Source of the DNA: an uncultured Prevotella sp.
Lineage (GTDB): Bacteria > Bacteroidota > Bacteroidia > Bacteroidales > Bacteroidaceae
Assembly: GCA_900315635.1 (NCBI GenBank)
Contig: OMZV01000010.1
Coordinates: forward strand, 1 to 64,000
Reading direction: 5' to 3'
Length of the DNA: 64,000 nucleotides
The position numbers were made by a program, and so were the translations under genes. Of this stretch, positions 45,700 to 53,522 are shown one piece after another (position 1 is the stretch's first letter; each line of letters opens with the position of its first letter). The notes beneath the pieces were generated by a model. That model was not told the DNA's origin, ran no database searches, and worked only from the letters and a program-made list of their open reading frames with translations.

Positions 45700-45727
45700 G
45701 AAGAAGCCAAAGCCCAAAAGCCTAATT

Positions 45728-45790
45728 CCCCACCAAGCCTCCCCCAAGGGGAGGTGTTTAATCACCTAAGACAGGTGAGGGGGGTAGTTT
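45728..45790. repeat. GC-rich inverted repeat family, copy 4
   Basis: CCCCACCAAGCC leads into CCTCCCC-CAA-GGGGAGG (45738-45754), then TTTAATCACCTAAGACAGGTGAGG. Same composite as copies at 12311, 14700 and 33764, here in the opposite orientation, between serC and serA. Confidence 0.7.
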
Positions 45791-45823
45791 AAAAGTTAAA
45801 TCAAGATTCTTTCCTTTTTCATT

Positions 45824-46741
45824 ATGAAAGTATTAATCGCAACAGTAAAGCCTTTCGCTCCAGCAGCAGTGGAAGGCATAAAGAAAGAACTCGAGGGAGC
45901 AGGCCATGAGGTAGTGCTCCTTGAGAAATATGCCGACAATGCCGAGTTGCTCGACGCTGTAAAAGACGCCGACGCTCTGATTGTCCGCTCAGACAAAATA
46001 ACAAAGGAAGTTCTCGATGCCGCCAAGAACCTTAAGATTGTAGTTCGTGCCGGAGCCGGTTATGACTCTATCGACACTGCTTACGCTAAGGAGAAGGGCA
46101 TCGTCGTTGAGAATACCCCTGGTCAGAACTCTAACGCAGTGGCTGAGCTCGTGTTCGGTCTGCTCGTCTATACCGTCCGTAACTTCTTCAATGGCAAGGC
46201 CGGTACTGAGCTGAAGGGCAAGCGCCTCGGAATTCTCGCTTTCGGTAATGTAGGTCGCAACGTAGCACGCATTGCCAAAGGCTTCGGCATGGAGGTAAGT
46301 GCTTTCGACGAGTTCGTGTCTGCCGACAAGATCGAGGCTCAGGGTGTTCACGCTGCCAAGAGCCGTGACGCCTTGTTCGAGAACAACGACATCGTTTCTC
46401 TGCACATCCCTGCAACCGACGAGACTCGTCAGAGCATCAACTACGAGGTAGTCAATAAGCTCCCGAAGAACGGCATTCTCATCAACACAGCCCGTAAGGA
46501 AGTTATCAATGAGCCTGAATTGCTCAAGCTTCTTGCCGACCGTCCTGACCTGAAGTACATCACCGACATCAAGCCTGATGCTGACGCTGACTTCCAGAAG
46601 TTCGAGGGTCGTTACTTCTCAACACCTAAGAAGATGGGTGCACAGACTGCCGAGGCTAACATCAATGCCGGTATTGCAGCTGCACGCCAGATCAATGCTT
46701 TCTTCAAGGATGGCGATACAAAGTTCCAGGTGAACAAGTAA
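45824..46741 (+). CDS. serA: D-3-phosphoglycerate dehydrogenase, short form
   Basis: First step of serine synthesis. 305 residues, so only the substrate and NAD domains are present (no C-terminal ACT domain). NAD site is GILAFGNVGRNVARIAKG (from ~140), catalytic Arg/His pattern NTARKEVINEPE and TPKKMGAQTAEA in place of the usual TPH motif. The last point suggests the catalytic His is not at the standard spot, or that another residue serves. Follows serC. Confidence 0.88.
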   Translation: MKVLIATVKPFAPAAVEGIKKELEGAGHEVVLLEKYADNAELLDAVKDADALIVRSDKITKEVLDAAKNLKIVVRAGAGYDSIDTAYAKEKGIVVENTPGQNSNAVAELVFGLLVYTVRNFFNGKAGTELKGKRLGILAFGNVGRNVARIAKGFGMEVSAFDEFVSADKIEAQGVHAAKSRDALFENNDIVSLHIPATDETRQSINYEVVNKLPKNGILINTARKEVINEPELLKLLADRPDLKYITDIKPDADADFQKFEGRYFSTPKKMGAQTAEANINAGIAAARQINAFFKDGDTKFQVNK

Positions 46742-46754
46742 TATTTATTTCATA

Positions 46755-46807
46755 AAAAAATCCGCGTAATCAGATGTAAATATTACATCAGGTTACGCGG
46801 ATTTTTT
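46755..46807 (+). terminator. Intrinsic terminator after serA
   Basis: AAATCCGCGTAA (about 46758-46769) pairs with TTACGCGGATTT (from 46793), with a second hairpin GATGTAA/TTACATC in the loop and TTTTTT after. A-rich on the other side may also serve the opposite strand. Confidence 0.85.
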
Positions 46808-46859
46808 ATGTAGCTCCTAACTACTTGATAATCAATCGAATTGTTGTTAACGACAAATT

Positions 46860-46953
46860 AGCTTGTAAAAGATACCCAATTAGAGTCTAAAAGATACCCT
46901 TTTACAAGCTAAAAGATACCGAATCAGAGCATAAAAGATGCCCTTTTACAATT
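46860..46953. repeat. Array of 22-bp units, locus 3
   Basis: TAAAAGATACC-like starts at 46866, 46888, 46910 and 46932, exactly 22 bp apart. Units 1 and 3 share AATyAGAG, and units 2 and 4 share CCCTTTTACAA, so there is also a 44-bp order. Lies in the convergent gap between serA and the Lrp gene. Confidence 0.8.
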
Positions 46954-46960
46954 CGGTTGT

Positions 46961-47464
46961 TTAATTGTCACTATATTTTTCATCCTTCGGCTCGTCTAAT
47001 GCAGAGTCAACGATAGGCAGAGGTCTGTCGATAACGGCATTGAACGAGATGATAGTCTCGCTTCGGCTCAGTCCCAGTGGCTGGAGCTTGTCGTGGATGA
47101 TGTTAAGGAGATGATGGTTGTTGATAGCGTAAATTTTTATGAACAGGTCATAACCACCTGTTGTATAATGTGCCTCAACGACCTCTGGGATCTTCTTCAG
47201 AGCCTCGACAACATCGTCGAAGTCTTCTGGATTTTTAAGATAAAGTCCAACGTAGGCGCAGGTCTCATAACCTATCTTCTCCGGGTCTATTACGAATTGT
47301 GAACCCTTCAGAATGCCTAAATTCGTCAGCTTCTGAATGCGCTGGTGGATGGCTGCTCCGCTTACATTACACGCCCTGGCAACTTCCAGGAATGGTATTC
47401 TTGCATCCTCTGATATGAGGTGAAGAATCTTCTTGTCTAATTTGTCTAAACTTCTATGTGCCAT
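46961..47464 (-). CDS. Lrp/AsnC-family transcriptional regulator
   Basis: 167 residues: N-terminal winged helix-turn-helix (DKLDKKILHLISEDARIPFL, then VARACNVSGAAIHQRIQKL) and the C-terminal RAM ligand domain (ACAYVGLYLK-like YVGLYLKNPEDFDDVVEALK, then YDLFIKIYA). These bind amino acids and control amino-acid metabolism. The target here is unknown; the ser and ilv genes nearby are candidates. A TAAATTTG -7 box lies at 47493-47486. Confidence 0.9.
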   Translation of the reverse strand: MAHRSLDKLDKKILHLISEDARIPFLEVARACNVSGAAIHQRIQKLTNLGILKGSQFVIDPEKIGYETCAYVGLYLKNPEDFDDVVEALKKIPEVVEAHYTTGGYDLFIKIYAINNHHLLNIIHDKLQPLGLSRSETIISFNAVIDRPLPIVDSALDEPKDEKYSDN

Positions 47465-47557
47465 TTGAATTGATTAAGTTTGGTGCAAATTTACAACAAA
47501 GATTCCAAATTAGCAAGAGTTTTATCGATTATTATTCTAAATTGAAACAAAAAACAG

Positions 47558-48028
47558 CTAATTTGCGCTATTCTCCTTATGTAATGTAGTTCCAGAATAA
47601 TTAATTTTCAAAACATTTGCTCTTCTCAGAGATTGTTTTATGTCGGTTATGATGCCCATTTTCGTGTCCTTGTCGGCTTTGATTGACACTTCCATATTGG
47701 CACGGTCTTCATCGCTGATGTTCTTCCGCTCGTCTTTCATGAACATCTCCATAGCCGCAACGGTTACAATCTTATCGTTGAGCTGAATCTCGGGCGCACT
47801 GCCTTCGGGTGCTCCCATAGGCGGTCCTACATATATATAATTGGTTGCCGAGTGGCGGGTCAGCCTTGTGAGCTCAGTTCCGGCAGGCACCTTGTACTTC
47901 ACCATGACATTTGCCTTGCGCATGTGGGTCACAATCATGAAGAAGAACAGCACGCTGAATATAAGGTCAGGCAGGGAACTGGTGTTCAGTCCCGGCACCT
48001 CATGGCTGTTATGGCGGTACATGCTCAT
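47558..48028 (-). CDS. ExbD/TolR-family biopolymer transport protein (copy 1)
   Basis: 156 residues, one N-terminal TM (PDLIFSVLFFFMIVTHMR, with the conserved Asp) followed by a periplasmic ExbD domain. Acts with an ExbB channel to pass proton-motive force to the outer membrane or envelope. Its start overlaps the end of the second exbD by 4 bp, so the two are coupled. Confidence 0.9.
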   Translation of the reverse strand: MSMYRHNSHEVPGLNTSSLPDLIFSVLFFFMIVTHMRKANVMVKYKVPAGTELTRLTRHSATNYIYVGPPMGAPEGSAPEIQLNDKIVTVAAMEMFMKDERKNISDEDRANMEVSIKADKDTKMGIITDIKQSLRRANVLKINYSGTTLHKENSAN

Positions 48029-48561
48029 TGCTCGCCTCCTTCCTCAACGTAGGTTTCTGATATTCTTTGTGGCACAGCTTTCACGATTGTCTCCTTCTGT
48101 TCCTCGTTGAGTTCCTCGTAAGGCTCGCCGTAAGCTTGCTCAGCCTTCTGGTTCCTTATGTCGTTGTAGGCTGCCACTATTTCGTTCTGGACGTGGAAAT
48201 AGGAATCGTAAGATGCGTTCCGCTCCGTCCGCAGTTGTATTACATGTTCCTTTCCACCACGGTTTACCACATTCTCAACACTGTCTTTCAGTGACGAAAC
48301 GTCCATCGGACGGTCATTGCAGAACAGCCGTCCGTCATTGTCGATATGTAGTCTGAGAGTCTTATCGTTTGAAACATTTGTCGGGGTGTTCTCCGATTTC
48401 TTGTCGATAGGCGGCAACTCACGGGTAATGCCTTTGTCGGCATCCATAGAAGTCGTGACGAGGAAGAATATAAGGAGCATAAACGAGATGTCGGCTGTCG
48501 AGGTGGTATTCAACCCCGGCACCCTGTGGTCTCTCTTCCTTCCAAACATTGAACCGAACAT
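48025..48561 (-). CDS. ExbD/TolR-family biopolymer transport protein (copy 2)
   Basis: 178 residues. N-terminus VPGLNTTSTADISFMLLIFF has the family Asp before the TM helix, and the periplasmic region contains NVSNDKTLRLHIDNDGRLF and a polar Glu/Gln-rich end. Two different ExbD subunits in one operon are common in Bacteroidetes. It lies between the 4-TM protein gene and copy 1. Confidence 0.9.
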   Translation of the reverse strand: MFGSMFGRKRDHRVPGLNTTSTADISFMLLIFFLVTTSMDADKGITRELPPIDKKSENTPTNVSNDKTLRLHIDNDGRLFCNDRPMDVSSLKDSVENVVNRGGKEHVIQLRTERNASYDSYFHVQNEIVAAYNDIRNQKAEQAYGEPYEELNEEQKETIVKAVPQRISETYVEEGGEQ

Positions 48562-48591
48562 CTGCTATATTTCCTTTCCTGAATATTCTGT

Positions 48592-49131
48592 TTATTTTCC
48601 TTTTCTGATGTATCGTGTGTAGCCGAATATGACTGCAATGACCGCCAGGACAATCATTACGATAGATGTCATGACGAACATGTCGGTCAGCTTGAGCGAG
48701 ACGACATCGTTGAACTGGTGTCCGTTGATCATCATTGTATCGGTCGACCCGAAGATGAATGTTACCAGCAACAGCACGAATGTGACACCGAACGTTATCG
48801 TCGAGATCTTGGCCGCGGGCACACCATTGACTACCTTGTCACTTGGGTCACGCTTGCGGAGTCCGATGCAGACTGCCGCTATGCCTATAACCGCCGCTAC
48901 GACGAGCAACAGCATCATTAGGATAAGCAGCGCATCGGTAAGCAGTGGGGCATTGAAGCTAGGGTCTTCGACCGACTGCATATTGTAGCCGACGAGGTAG
49001 AACAGGGCAAATACCACTGCCGATATGCCGATAATGACATACAGCACAGTCTGTGATATTTTCTCTGTCGGCCTGCGCTTCGAGCCTTTCTGTCCGCCAG
49101 TCTTGTGATGTATGAGGTTAAGCTTGCTCAT
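48592..49131 (-). CDS. Four-TM membrane protein of the ExbBD operon
   Basis: 179 residues, not assigned to a named family. Basic N-terminus (HHKTGGQKGSKRRPTEK) then four hydrophobic segments (VLYVIIGISAVVFALFYLVG, ALLILMMLLLVVAAVIGIAA, TFGVTFVLLLVTFIF, MFVMTSIVMIVLAVIAVIFG). It overlaps the end of exbB by 14 bp, implying translational coupling; it may be an accessory subunit of this motor. Confidence 0.75.
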   Translation of the reverse strand: MSKLNLIHHKTGGQKGSKRRPTEKISQTVLYVIIGISAVVFALFYLVGYNMQSVEDPSFNAPLLTDALLILMMLLLVVAAVIGIAAVCIGLRKRDPSDKVVNGVPAAKISTITFGVTFVLLLVTFIFGSTDTMMINGHQFNDVVSLKLTDMFVMTSIVMIVLAVIAVIFGYTRYIRKGK

Positions 49132-50095
49132 TTTGCTCCCCTGTTAATTTGTATTTGGCTATTGAGTCGAGCAGTGTTATTGCGCTTTCCTCCATCTGTG
49201 CTGTGATATGCTCAATCTTCGAGAGGATGTAATTGTAGAAAATCTGAAGGATAAGTGCAACGATAATACCGAAGATGGTTGTGATAAGTGCCACCTTCAT
49301 ACCTGCGGCAACGATGGTCGGGCTGATGTCGCCGGCTGCCTGTATCTGGTCGAATGCCATTACCATTCCGATGACTGTTCCGAGGAATCCCAGCGACGGA
49401 GCCATTGCGATGAACAATGTTATCCATGAGCAGCCTTTCTCCAGATTAGCCGACTGTACAGAACCGTAGCTGACAACCGAGCGTTCGATGTCGTCGAGTG
49501 TCTCGTGGATTCTTGCCAGTCCCTGATAGCATATCGAAGCGACAGGACCGCGGGTGTTGCGGCAGAGATCCTTGGCTCCTTCGATGTCGCGAGATGATAT
49601 TTTGCTGTCGAGGTTTTCCATGAATTTCTTGGCGTTAATCTCTGAAAGGCTCAGGTAGATGATGCGCTCAATGCAGAATGCCAGTCCGATGACCAGTGCC
49701 AGTGCTACCAGCGACATGAATCCGGCATTACCTTCGATGAACTTTGTTTTCAGAGATTTGTAGATTCCCATGTCCTCTTCCTGACCGGGCTGTGCTGCAG
49801 GCTTGTCTTCGTCGGCTGCGCCTTGGTCAACGGCATCCTTAATCATGTCGTCGGTCATGGTATCGCCTTCGGTTGCGTTGGCTGATGCATCGCCGTCAGG
49901 ACTTGCCTTGTCGGCTTTCTCTTCAGCCTCGGATGCCTCTTCGTCGGCTTTCTTTGTTGCCGGGTCTTCAGGCTGAGCCTTTGGCTGTTGCATCTGTACC
50001 TCTTGAACGTTTGGTTGTGATTGTGAACTGCTTGCCGCCGTTAAAGGCATTAAAGCCATCAGGACTAATGCCAGGCAGATAATATGTTTTCTCAT
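49118..50095 (-). CDS. ExbB/TolQ/MotA-type proton channel with signal peptide
   Basis: 325 residues from the ATG at 50095 (MRKHIICLALVLMALMPLTA, a signal peptide). Residues about 25-105 are a low-complexity Glu/Ala/Asp/Lys/Gln stretch, then the ExbB core: TM FMSLVALALVIGLAFCIERI, a cytosolic helical domain, and two TMs (WITLFIAMAPSLGFLGTVIG; VALITTIFGIIVALILQIF). The cleaved leader plus acidic periplasmic linker is unlike enterobacterial ExbB. It heads the operon with the 4-TM protein and two exbD; a TACCTTTG box lies at 50165-50158. Confidence 0.88.
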   Translation of the reverse strand: MRKHIICLALVLMALMPLTAASSSQSQPNVQEVQMQQPKAQPEDPATKKADEEASEAEEKADKASPDGDASANATEGDTMTDDMIKDAVDQGAADEDKPAAQPGQEEDMGIYKSLKTKFIEGNAGFMSLVALALVIGLAFCIERIIYLSLSEINAKKFMENLDSKISSRDIEGAKDLCRNTRGPVASICYQGLARIHETLDDIERSVVSYGSVQSANLEKGCSWITLFIAMAPSLGFLGTVIGMVMAFDQIQAAGDISPTIVAAGMKVALITTIFGIIVALILQIFYNYILSKIEHITAQMEESAITLLDSIAKYKLTGEQNEQA

Positions 50096-50221
50096 GACAA
50101 GTGTTTGTTTTCTCCTTAAATATGTGTCGTTTATCGTGTTATCTTGATTTCGAGATGCAAAGGTAATAAATTTAAAATTCAACTTACCAATGACACTGAT
50201 TTTTTAATACACATTAAAACA

Positions 50222-51691
50222 TTAGCCTTTCTTCTTGTTGGGAATTAATGTGGTGAGTATGAATCCAACAATGAATATCGTCATTGTGCCGAGAACTATA
50301 GCCAGATATTCATGCAGGTGGATTCCGGGAAGGTTGAGAGGCTTGGCGAGTGAGATCCAGCATATCACGATGACTCCGCAGACAGTGCCGACGATTGCCT
50401 GGATTTTCCGTGCTTTCCTCACGCAATAGCCTAGCAGGAATAGTCCGAGCATTCCCCCGGAGAATATAGAGCTGAGAGTCCACCATGCGTCGATAATGCT
50501 CTCGGCTTTCAGCATGGCAAGTGCAACGATTATTCCCAAGGCTCCAATGGCAGCACTCGATGCTTTCAGTATTACCAGGTGGGTGTTCTCGGAAAGCTGT
50601 TTGCAGTAAGGCTTGACATAGTCGGACAGCACTATAGTGGAACTGCTCGTTATGCTTGTGGCTACCGTGCTCATGCCCGCCGCAAAGATGGAGGCGATGA
50701 GCAGTCCGCGAAGTCCTACCGGAAGACTGTTTACAATGAAGTAGGGGAATACATAGTCGGGCTTGGCTGCAATCGACTGTGGCAGCAAGCCTGGCTGGGC
50801 TGTGTAGTAAGAATAGAGGAATGTGCCGATAAGGAAGAAAAGTGCTGATACCGGAATAAAGAGGTATCCGCCAAAGAGTGCAGAGAACTTTGCGGCTTTC
50901 ATGTCCCTTGCCGTGTGGTAGCGCTGGACATAGTTCTGGTCGATGCCATAGTTCTGCAGGTTTATGAATATGCCATAAATAAGGCATACCCAGAATGTGC
51001 TTGACGTGACATCTCCGCTGAAAGAACCTAGTGAGAATTTGTTTCCTTCCGGCGAATTGATTGCTAAGTCGATGGCTTGCTTCGGACCTTCGGGCATTCC
51101 TGCAAGCAAGAGAATCAGGCATAAAAGTGCACCGGCTATAAGGATGAATCCTTGAATGGCATCAGTCCAAATGACTGCCTTGATACCTCCCAGCATGGAA
51201 TAGAGAATGATGGCAACGCTTGTTGCTATTATAACTAAATGGATATTCCATCCCATTAGGATATACATCGGCAATGCAAGCAGATAGAGGATTGACCCCA
51301 TTCTTGCTATCTGTGTCAGAAGGTAGCAAGCTGATGCGTAGATGCGTGCCCACCGCCCGAAACGCTCCTCGAGGAATGCGTAGGCTGATATGCTTCCGTT
51401 ATTTCGGTAGAATGGTACGAAGTATTTCGAAGCAAAGAAAGAAGCTATTGGAATGGAAAGGCTGAACACGAAGGCGTTCCAGTTTCCTGCGAATGCCTTA
51501 CCCGGATAGCCTATGTAACTTATTGAACTGACGTAAGTGGCGAAGATGCTCATGCCTACCAGCCACCCCGGCAACGAACGACCCGCTGACGTGAATTCAT
51601 CAGCCGATGAGCCTTTCTTGAAAAATGAGCATCCGAACAGCACCACGCCTACCGTGAATACAAGGAAAATGATGAAATCAATAGTATTCAT
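50222..51691 (-). CDS. Sodium:solute symporter family protein
   Basis: 489 residues with about 13 TM helices and the SSS-family pattern (ASYVSSISYIGYPGKAFAGN near the N-terminus, GISTVATSI-like AAGMSTVATSITSSSTIVL later, and YGIDQNYVQRYHTARD). Takes up a solute with Na+; a sugar, sialic acid or other small organic acid are typical but the sequence does not decide. It stands alone between queG and exbB. Confidence 0.88.
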   Translation of the reverse strand: MNTIDFIIFLVFTVGVVLFGCSFFKKGSSADEFTSAGRSLPGWLVGMSIFATYVSSISYIGYPGKAFAGNWNAFVFSLSIPIASFFASKYFVPFYRNNGSISAYAFLEERFGRWARIYASACYLLTQIARMGSILYLLALPMYILMGWNIHLVIIATSVAIILYSMLGGIKAVIWTDAIQGFILIAGALLCLILLLAGMPEGPKQAIDLAINSPEGNKFSLGSFSGDVTSSTFWVCLIYGIFINLQNYGIDQNYVQRYHTARDMKAAKFSALFGGYLFIPVSALFFLIGTFLYSYYTAQPGLLPQSIAAKPDYVFPYFIVNSLPVGLRGLLIASIFAAGMSTVATSITSSSTIVLSDYVKPYCKQLSENTHLVILKASSAAIGALGIIVALAMLKAESIIDAWWTLSSIFSGGMLGLFLLGYCVRKARKIQAIVGTVCGVIVICWISLAKPLNLPGIHLHEYLAIVLGTMTIFIVGFILTTLIPNKKKG

Positions 51692-51837
51692 GTGGCAAAA
51701 ATAATAAAAAAGATTGAGATATTGCCAACTTCTCTGGAAATAAACGTTGGGGGGAAGGAATTTATGATAGGGCTGATGTAGCTCTGGTATACCAAAATAT
51801 CGCCATTTGTTTTATAGTGGATATAAATTGAAAATGG

Positions 51838-52812
51838 CTATCCTTCTTCTTCACTTGCTGCATGGATATTCCGCATAAGACCCTCATATTTGGCACGCTT
51901 AACGGCTGAACCCTTAAAGAGGCGGCGGTATTTCTCGATATCAAGATGCTGCCAGTCTTCCTTGGTCATATTCAAGAATTCCTCACTGGGCTGCATTTCA
52001 GGGTCGTCATTTGGTGTGGCGAAACGGTTCCACGGACAAGCTTGCTGACAACGGTCGCAACCATAGATGGTGTCACCCATATTCTCCTTTGCCGTTTCCG
52101 ACAGTTCGCCACGGTTCTCAATGAGTTGATAGCTCAGGCAAAGTGAGGCATCGAAAGGTTCGGTAGCAAGGGCGTGGGTTGGGCAGGAGTCAATACATCG
52201 GGTGCAGCGTCCGCAGAAGTTCCGTGTCGGTTTGTCATACTCCAGTTCTATATTGACGAATATCTCACCGAGAAAGAACATTGTCCCGGCATGAGGAATA
52301 ATAAGCGAGTGGTTCTTGCCTATCCATCCGAGTCCGGCACGAACAGCCCAGTAACGTTCCAATACTGGAGCACTGTCGACAAAGCAACGGAAGACTGCCA
52401 CCGAATCTTCTGTGCTGTTGGGAGTAGTCTCGTTGGCAGAGAGTTCTTTCCAGTTAAACTTGTTTGCAAGTAATCGGAGTCTCTTTTTTATAATGTCATG
52501 GTAATCCTTGCCGAGAGCGTATGCGGCAAAATGATATTTGTCGTTATCAGAATCGTCGATAACAACCTTTGGTGCGTAGTTTAGGGCTACGCTTATAATG
52601 CTCTTTGTGCCAGGGACAAGCAGGGTGGGGTCGAGGCGTTTCTCCAGATTGTTCGCCATATACTCCATACCGGCATAGTCCTTCTTGCTTACCCACTCAC
52701 GGACATGACGCTGTGTGTCGGCATCAACTGGCTCAGCCTTCGCTATGCCACAAGCAAAAAAACCGAGACGTTTTGCCTCGGCTTTTATTTCACGGGATAG
52801 TCTTGAATTCAT
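51838..52812 (-). CDS. queG: Epoxyqueuosine reductase
   Basis: Cobalamin- and Fe-S-dependent last step of queuosine synthesis on tRNA. 324 residues: N-terminal fold with the FVDSAPV active-site Asp (D146), then clusters CGRCTRCIDSCP (C200, C203, C206, C210) and CDRCQQACPWN (C252, C255, C259). The 23-bp overlap with the deacetylase gene upstream on this strand shows they are one transcript. Confidence 0.95.
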   Translation of the reverse strand: MNSRLSREIKAEAKRLGFFACGIAKAEPVDADTQRHVREWVSKKDYAGMEYMANNLEKRLDPTLLVPGTKSIISVALNYAPKVVIDDSDNDKYHFAAYALGKDYHDIIKKRLRLLANKFNWKELSANETTPNSTEDSVAVFRCFVDSAPVLERYWAVRAGLGWIGKNHSLIIPHAGTMFFLGEIFVNIELEYDKPTRNFCGRCTRCIDSCPTHALATEPFDASLCLSYQLIENRGELSETAKENMGDTIYGCDRCQQACPWNRFATPNDDPEMQPSEEFLNMTKEDWQHLDIEKYRRLFKGSAVKRAKYEGLMRNIHAASEEEG

Positions 52813-53401
52813 ACCCTTGATCTTTTAGCCACTGAAGGCTCTCCGGCAGAGCAGTCTGAAGCTTGTCGATGCTCTTCAGCGAGTCGTGGAAAGTAATGAT
52901 AGACCCGTTGCGGGCATAGCGTTTCACGTTGTTGACAACATCGTCGGCAGTGAGCCATTTGGAGTAGTCGCGGGTAACAAGATCCCACATAACGATGGTG
53001 AACTTCCGGCTCAGCCACCAATAAACGGCGTGGCGCATCCATCCATGAGGCGGACGGAACAGATGGGAGTGGATAAGTTCGTTGGCATCTTGAACGTCAT
53101 ACCCGTAGGTGATAGCCCAGTGCTTGAATGAGCCGAGATGATGGAAAGTGTGGTTGCCTACCTGATGACCTTCGGCAACAATTTGTTCATAAAGTTTAGG
53201 ATATTTGCGGACATTGTCGCCAACCATAAAGAATGTTGCCTTGATGCCGAACTTGCGAAGGGTATCGAGGATAAAGGGCGTGCTCTGAGGAATGGGACCG
53301 TCGTCGAACGTAAGGTAAACTGCATGTTCGTTCTTGTCCATTCTCCATAGTGCATGGGGATAAATCCACCTTAGCCATTTGGCTGGTTGCTCAATTATCA
53401 C
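52790..53401 (-). CDS. Polysaccharide deacetylase (NodB homology)
   Basis: 203 residues, CE4 fold: TFDDGP (31-36) and the metal-binding GNHTFHH (H84, H88), LFRPPHGWMR for the third motif. No convincing signal peptide. Removes acetyl groups from GlcNAc-type polymers or peptidoglycan; the exact substrate is unknown. Overlaps queG by 23 bp. Confidence 0.88.
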   Translation of the reverse strand: MIIEQPAKWLRWIYPHALWRMDKNEHAVYLTFDDGPIPQSTPFILDTLRKFGIKATFFMVGDNVRKYPKLYEQIVAEGHQVGNHTFHHLGSFKHWAITYGYDVQDANELIHSHLFRPPHGWMRHAVYWWLSRKFTIVMWDLVTRDYSKWLTADDVVNNVKRYARNGSIITFHDSLKSIDKLQTALPESLQWLKDQGYEFKTIP

Positions 53402-53455
53402 TGCGTTTAGTTTATTTTATTATAAATGTTTTATTGATGGTATTAATTATAACGC

Positions 53456-53491
53456 ATAAATATCACCGGGGAAGTCCCCGATGATATTTAC
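53456..53491. other. Hairpin between the deacetylase and the DUF2723 gene
   Basis: TAAATATCA-CCGGGGA and TCCCCG-A-TGATATTTA form a near-perfect stem (53457-53472/53475-53490) with AG loop. There is no T-run on either side, so it may stop or stabilise a transcript only weakly. It lies downstream of the DUF2723 gene on the minus strand. Confidence 0.55.
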
Positions 53492-53522
53492 ACATTATAT
53501 TTAATGAAGTATAGTCTACGAG

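Noticed and set aside
53456-53491. Intrinsic terminator for the DUF2723 gene
   Set aside because: Stem is good but no T-run follows on the minus strand, so it is listed only as a hairpin.
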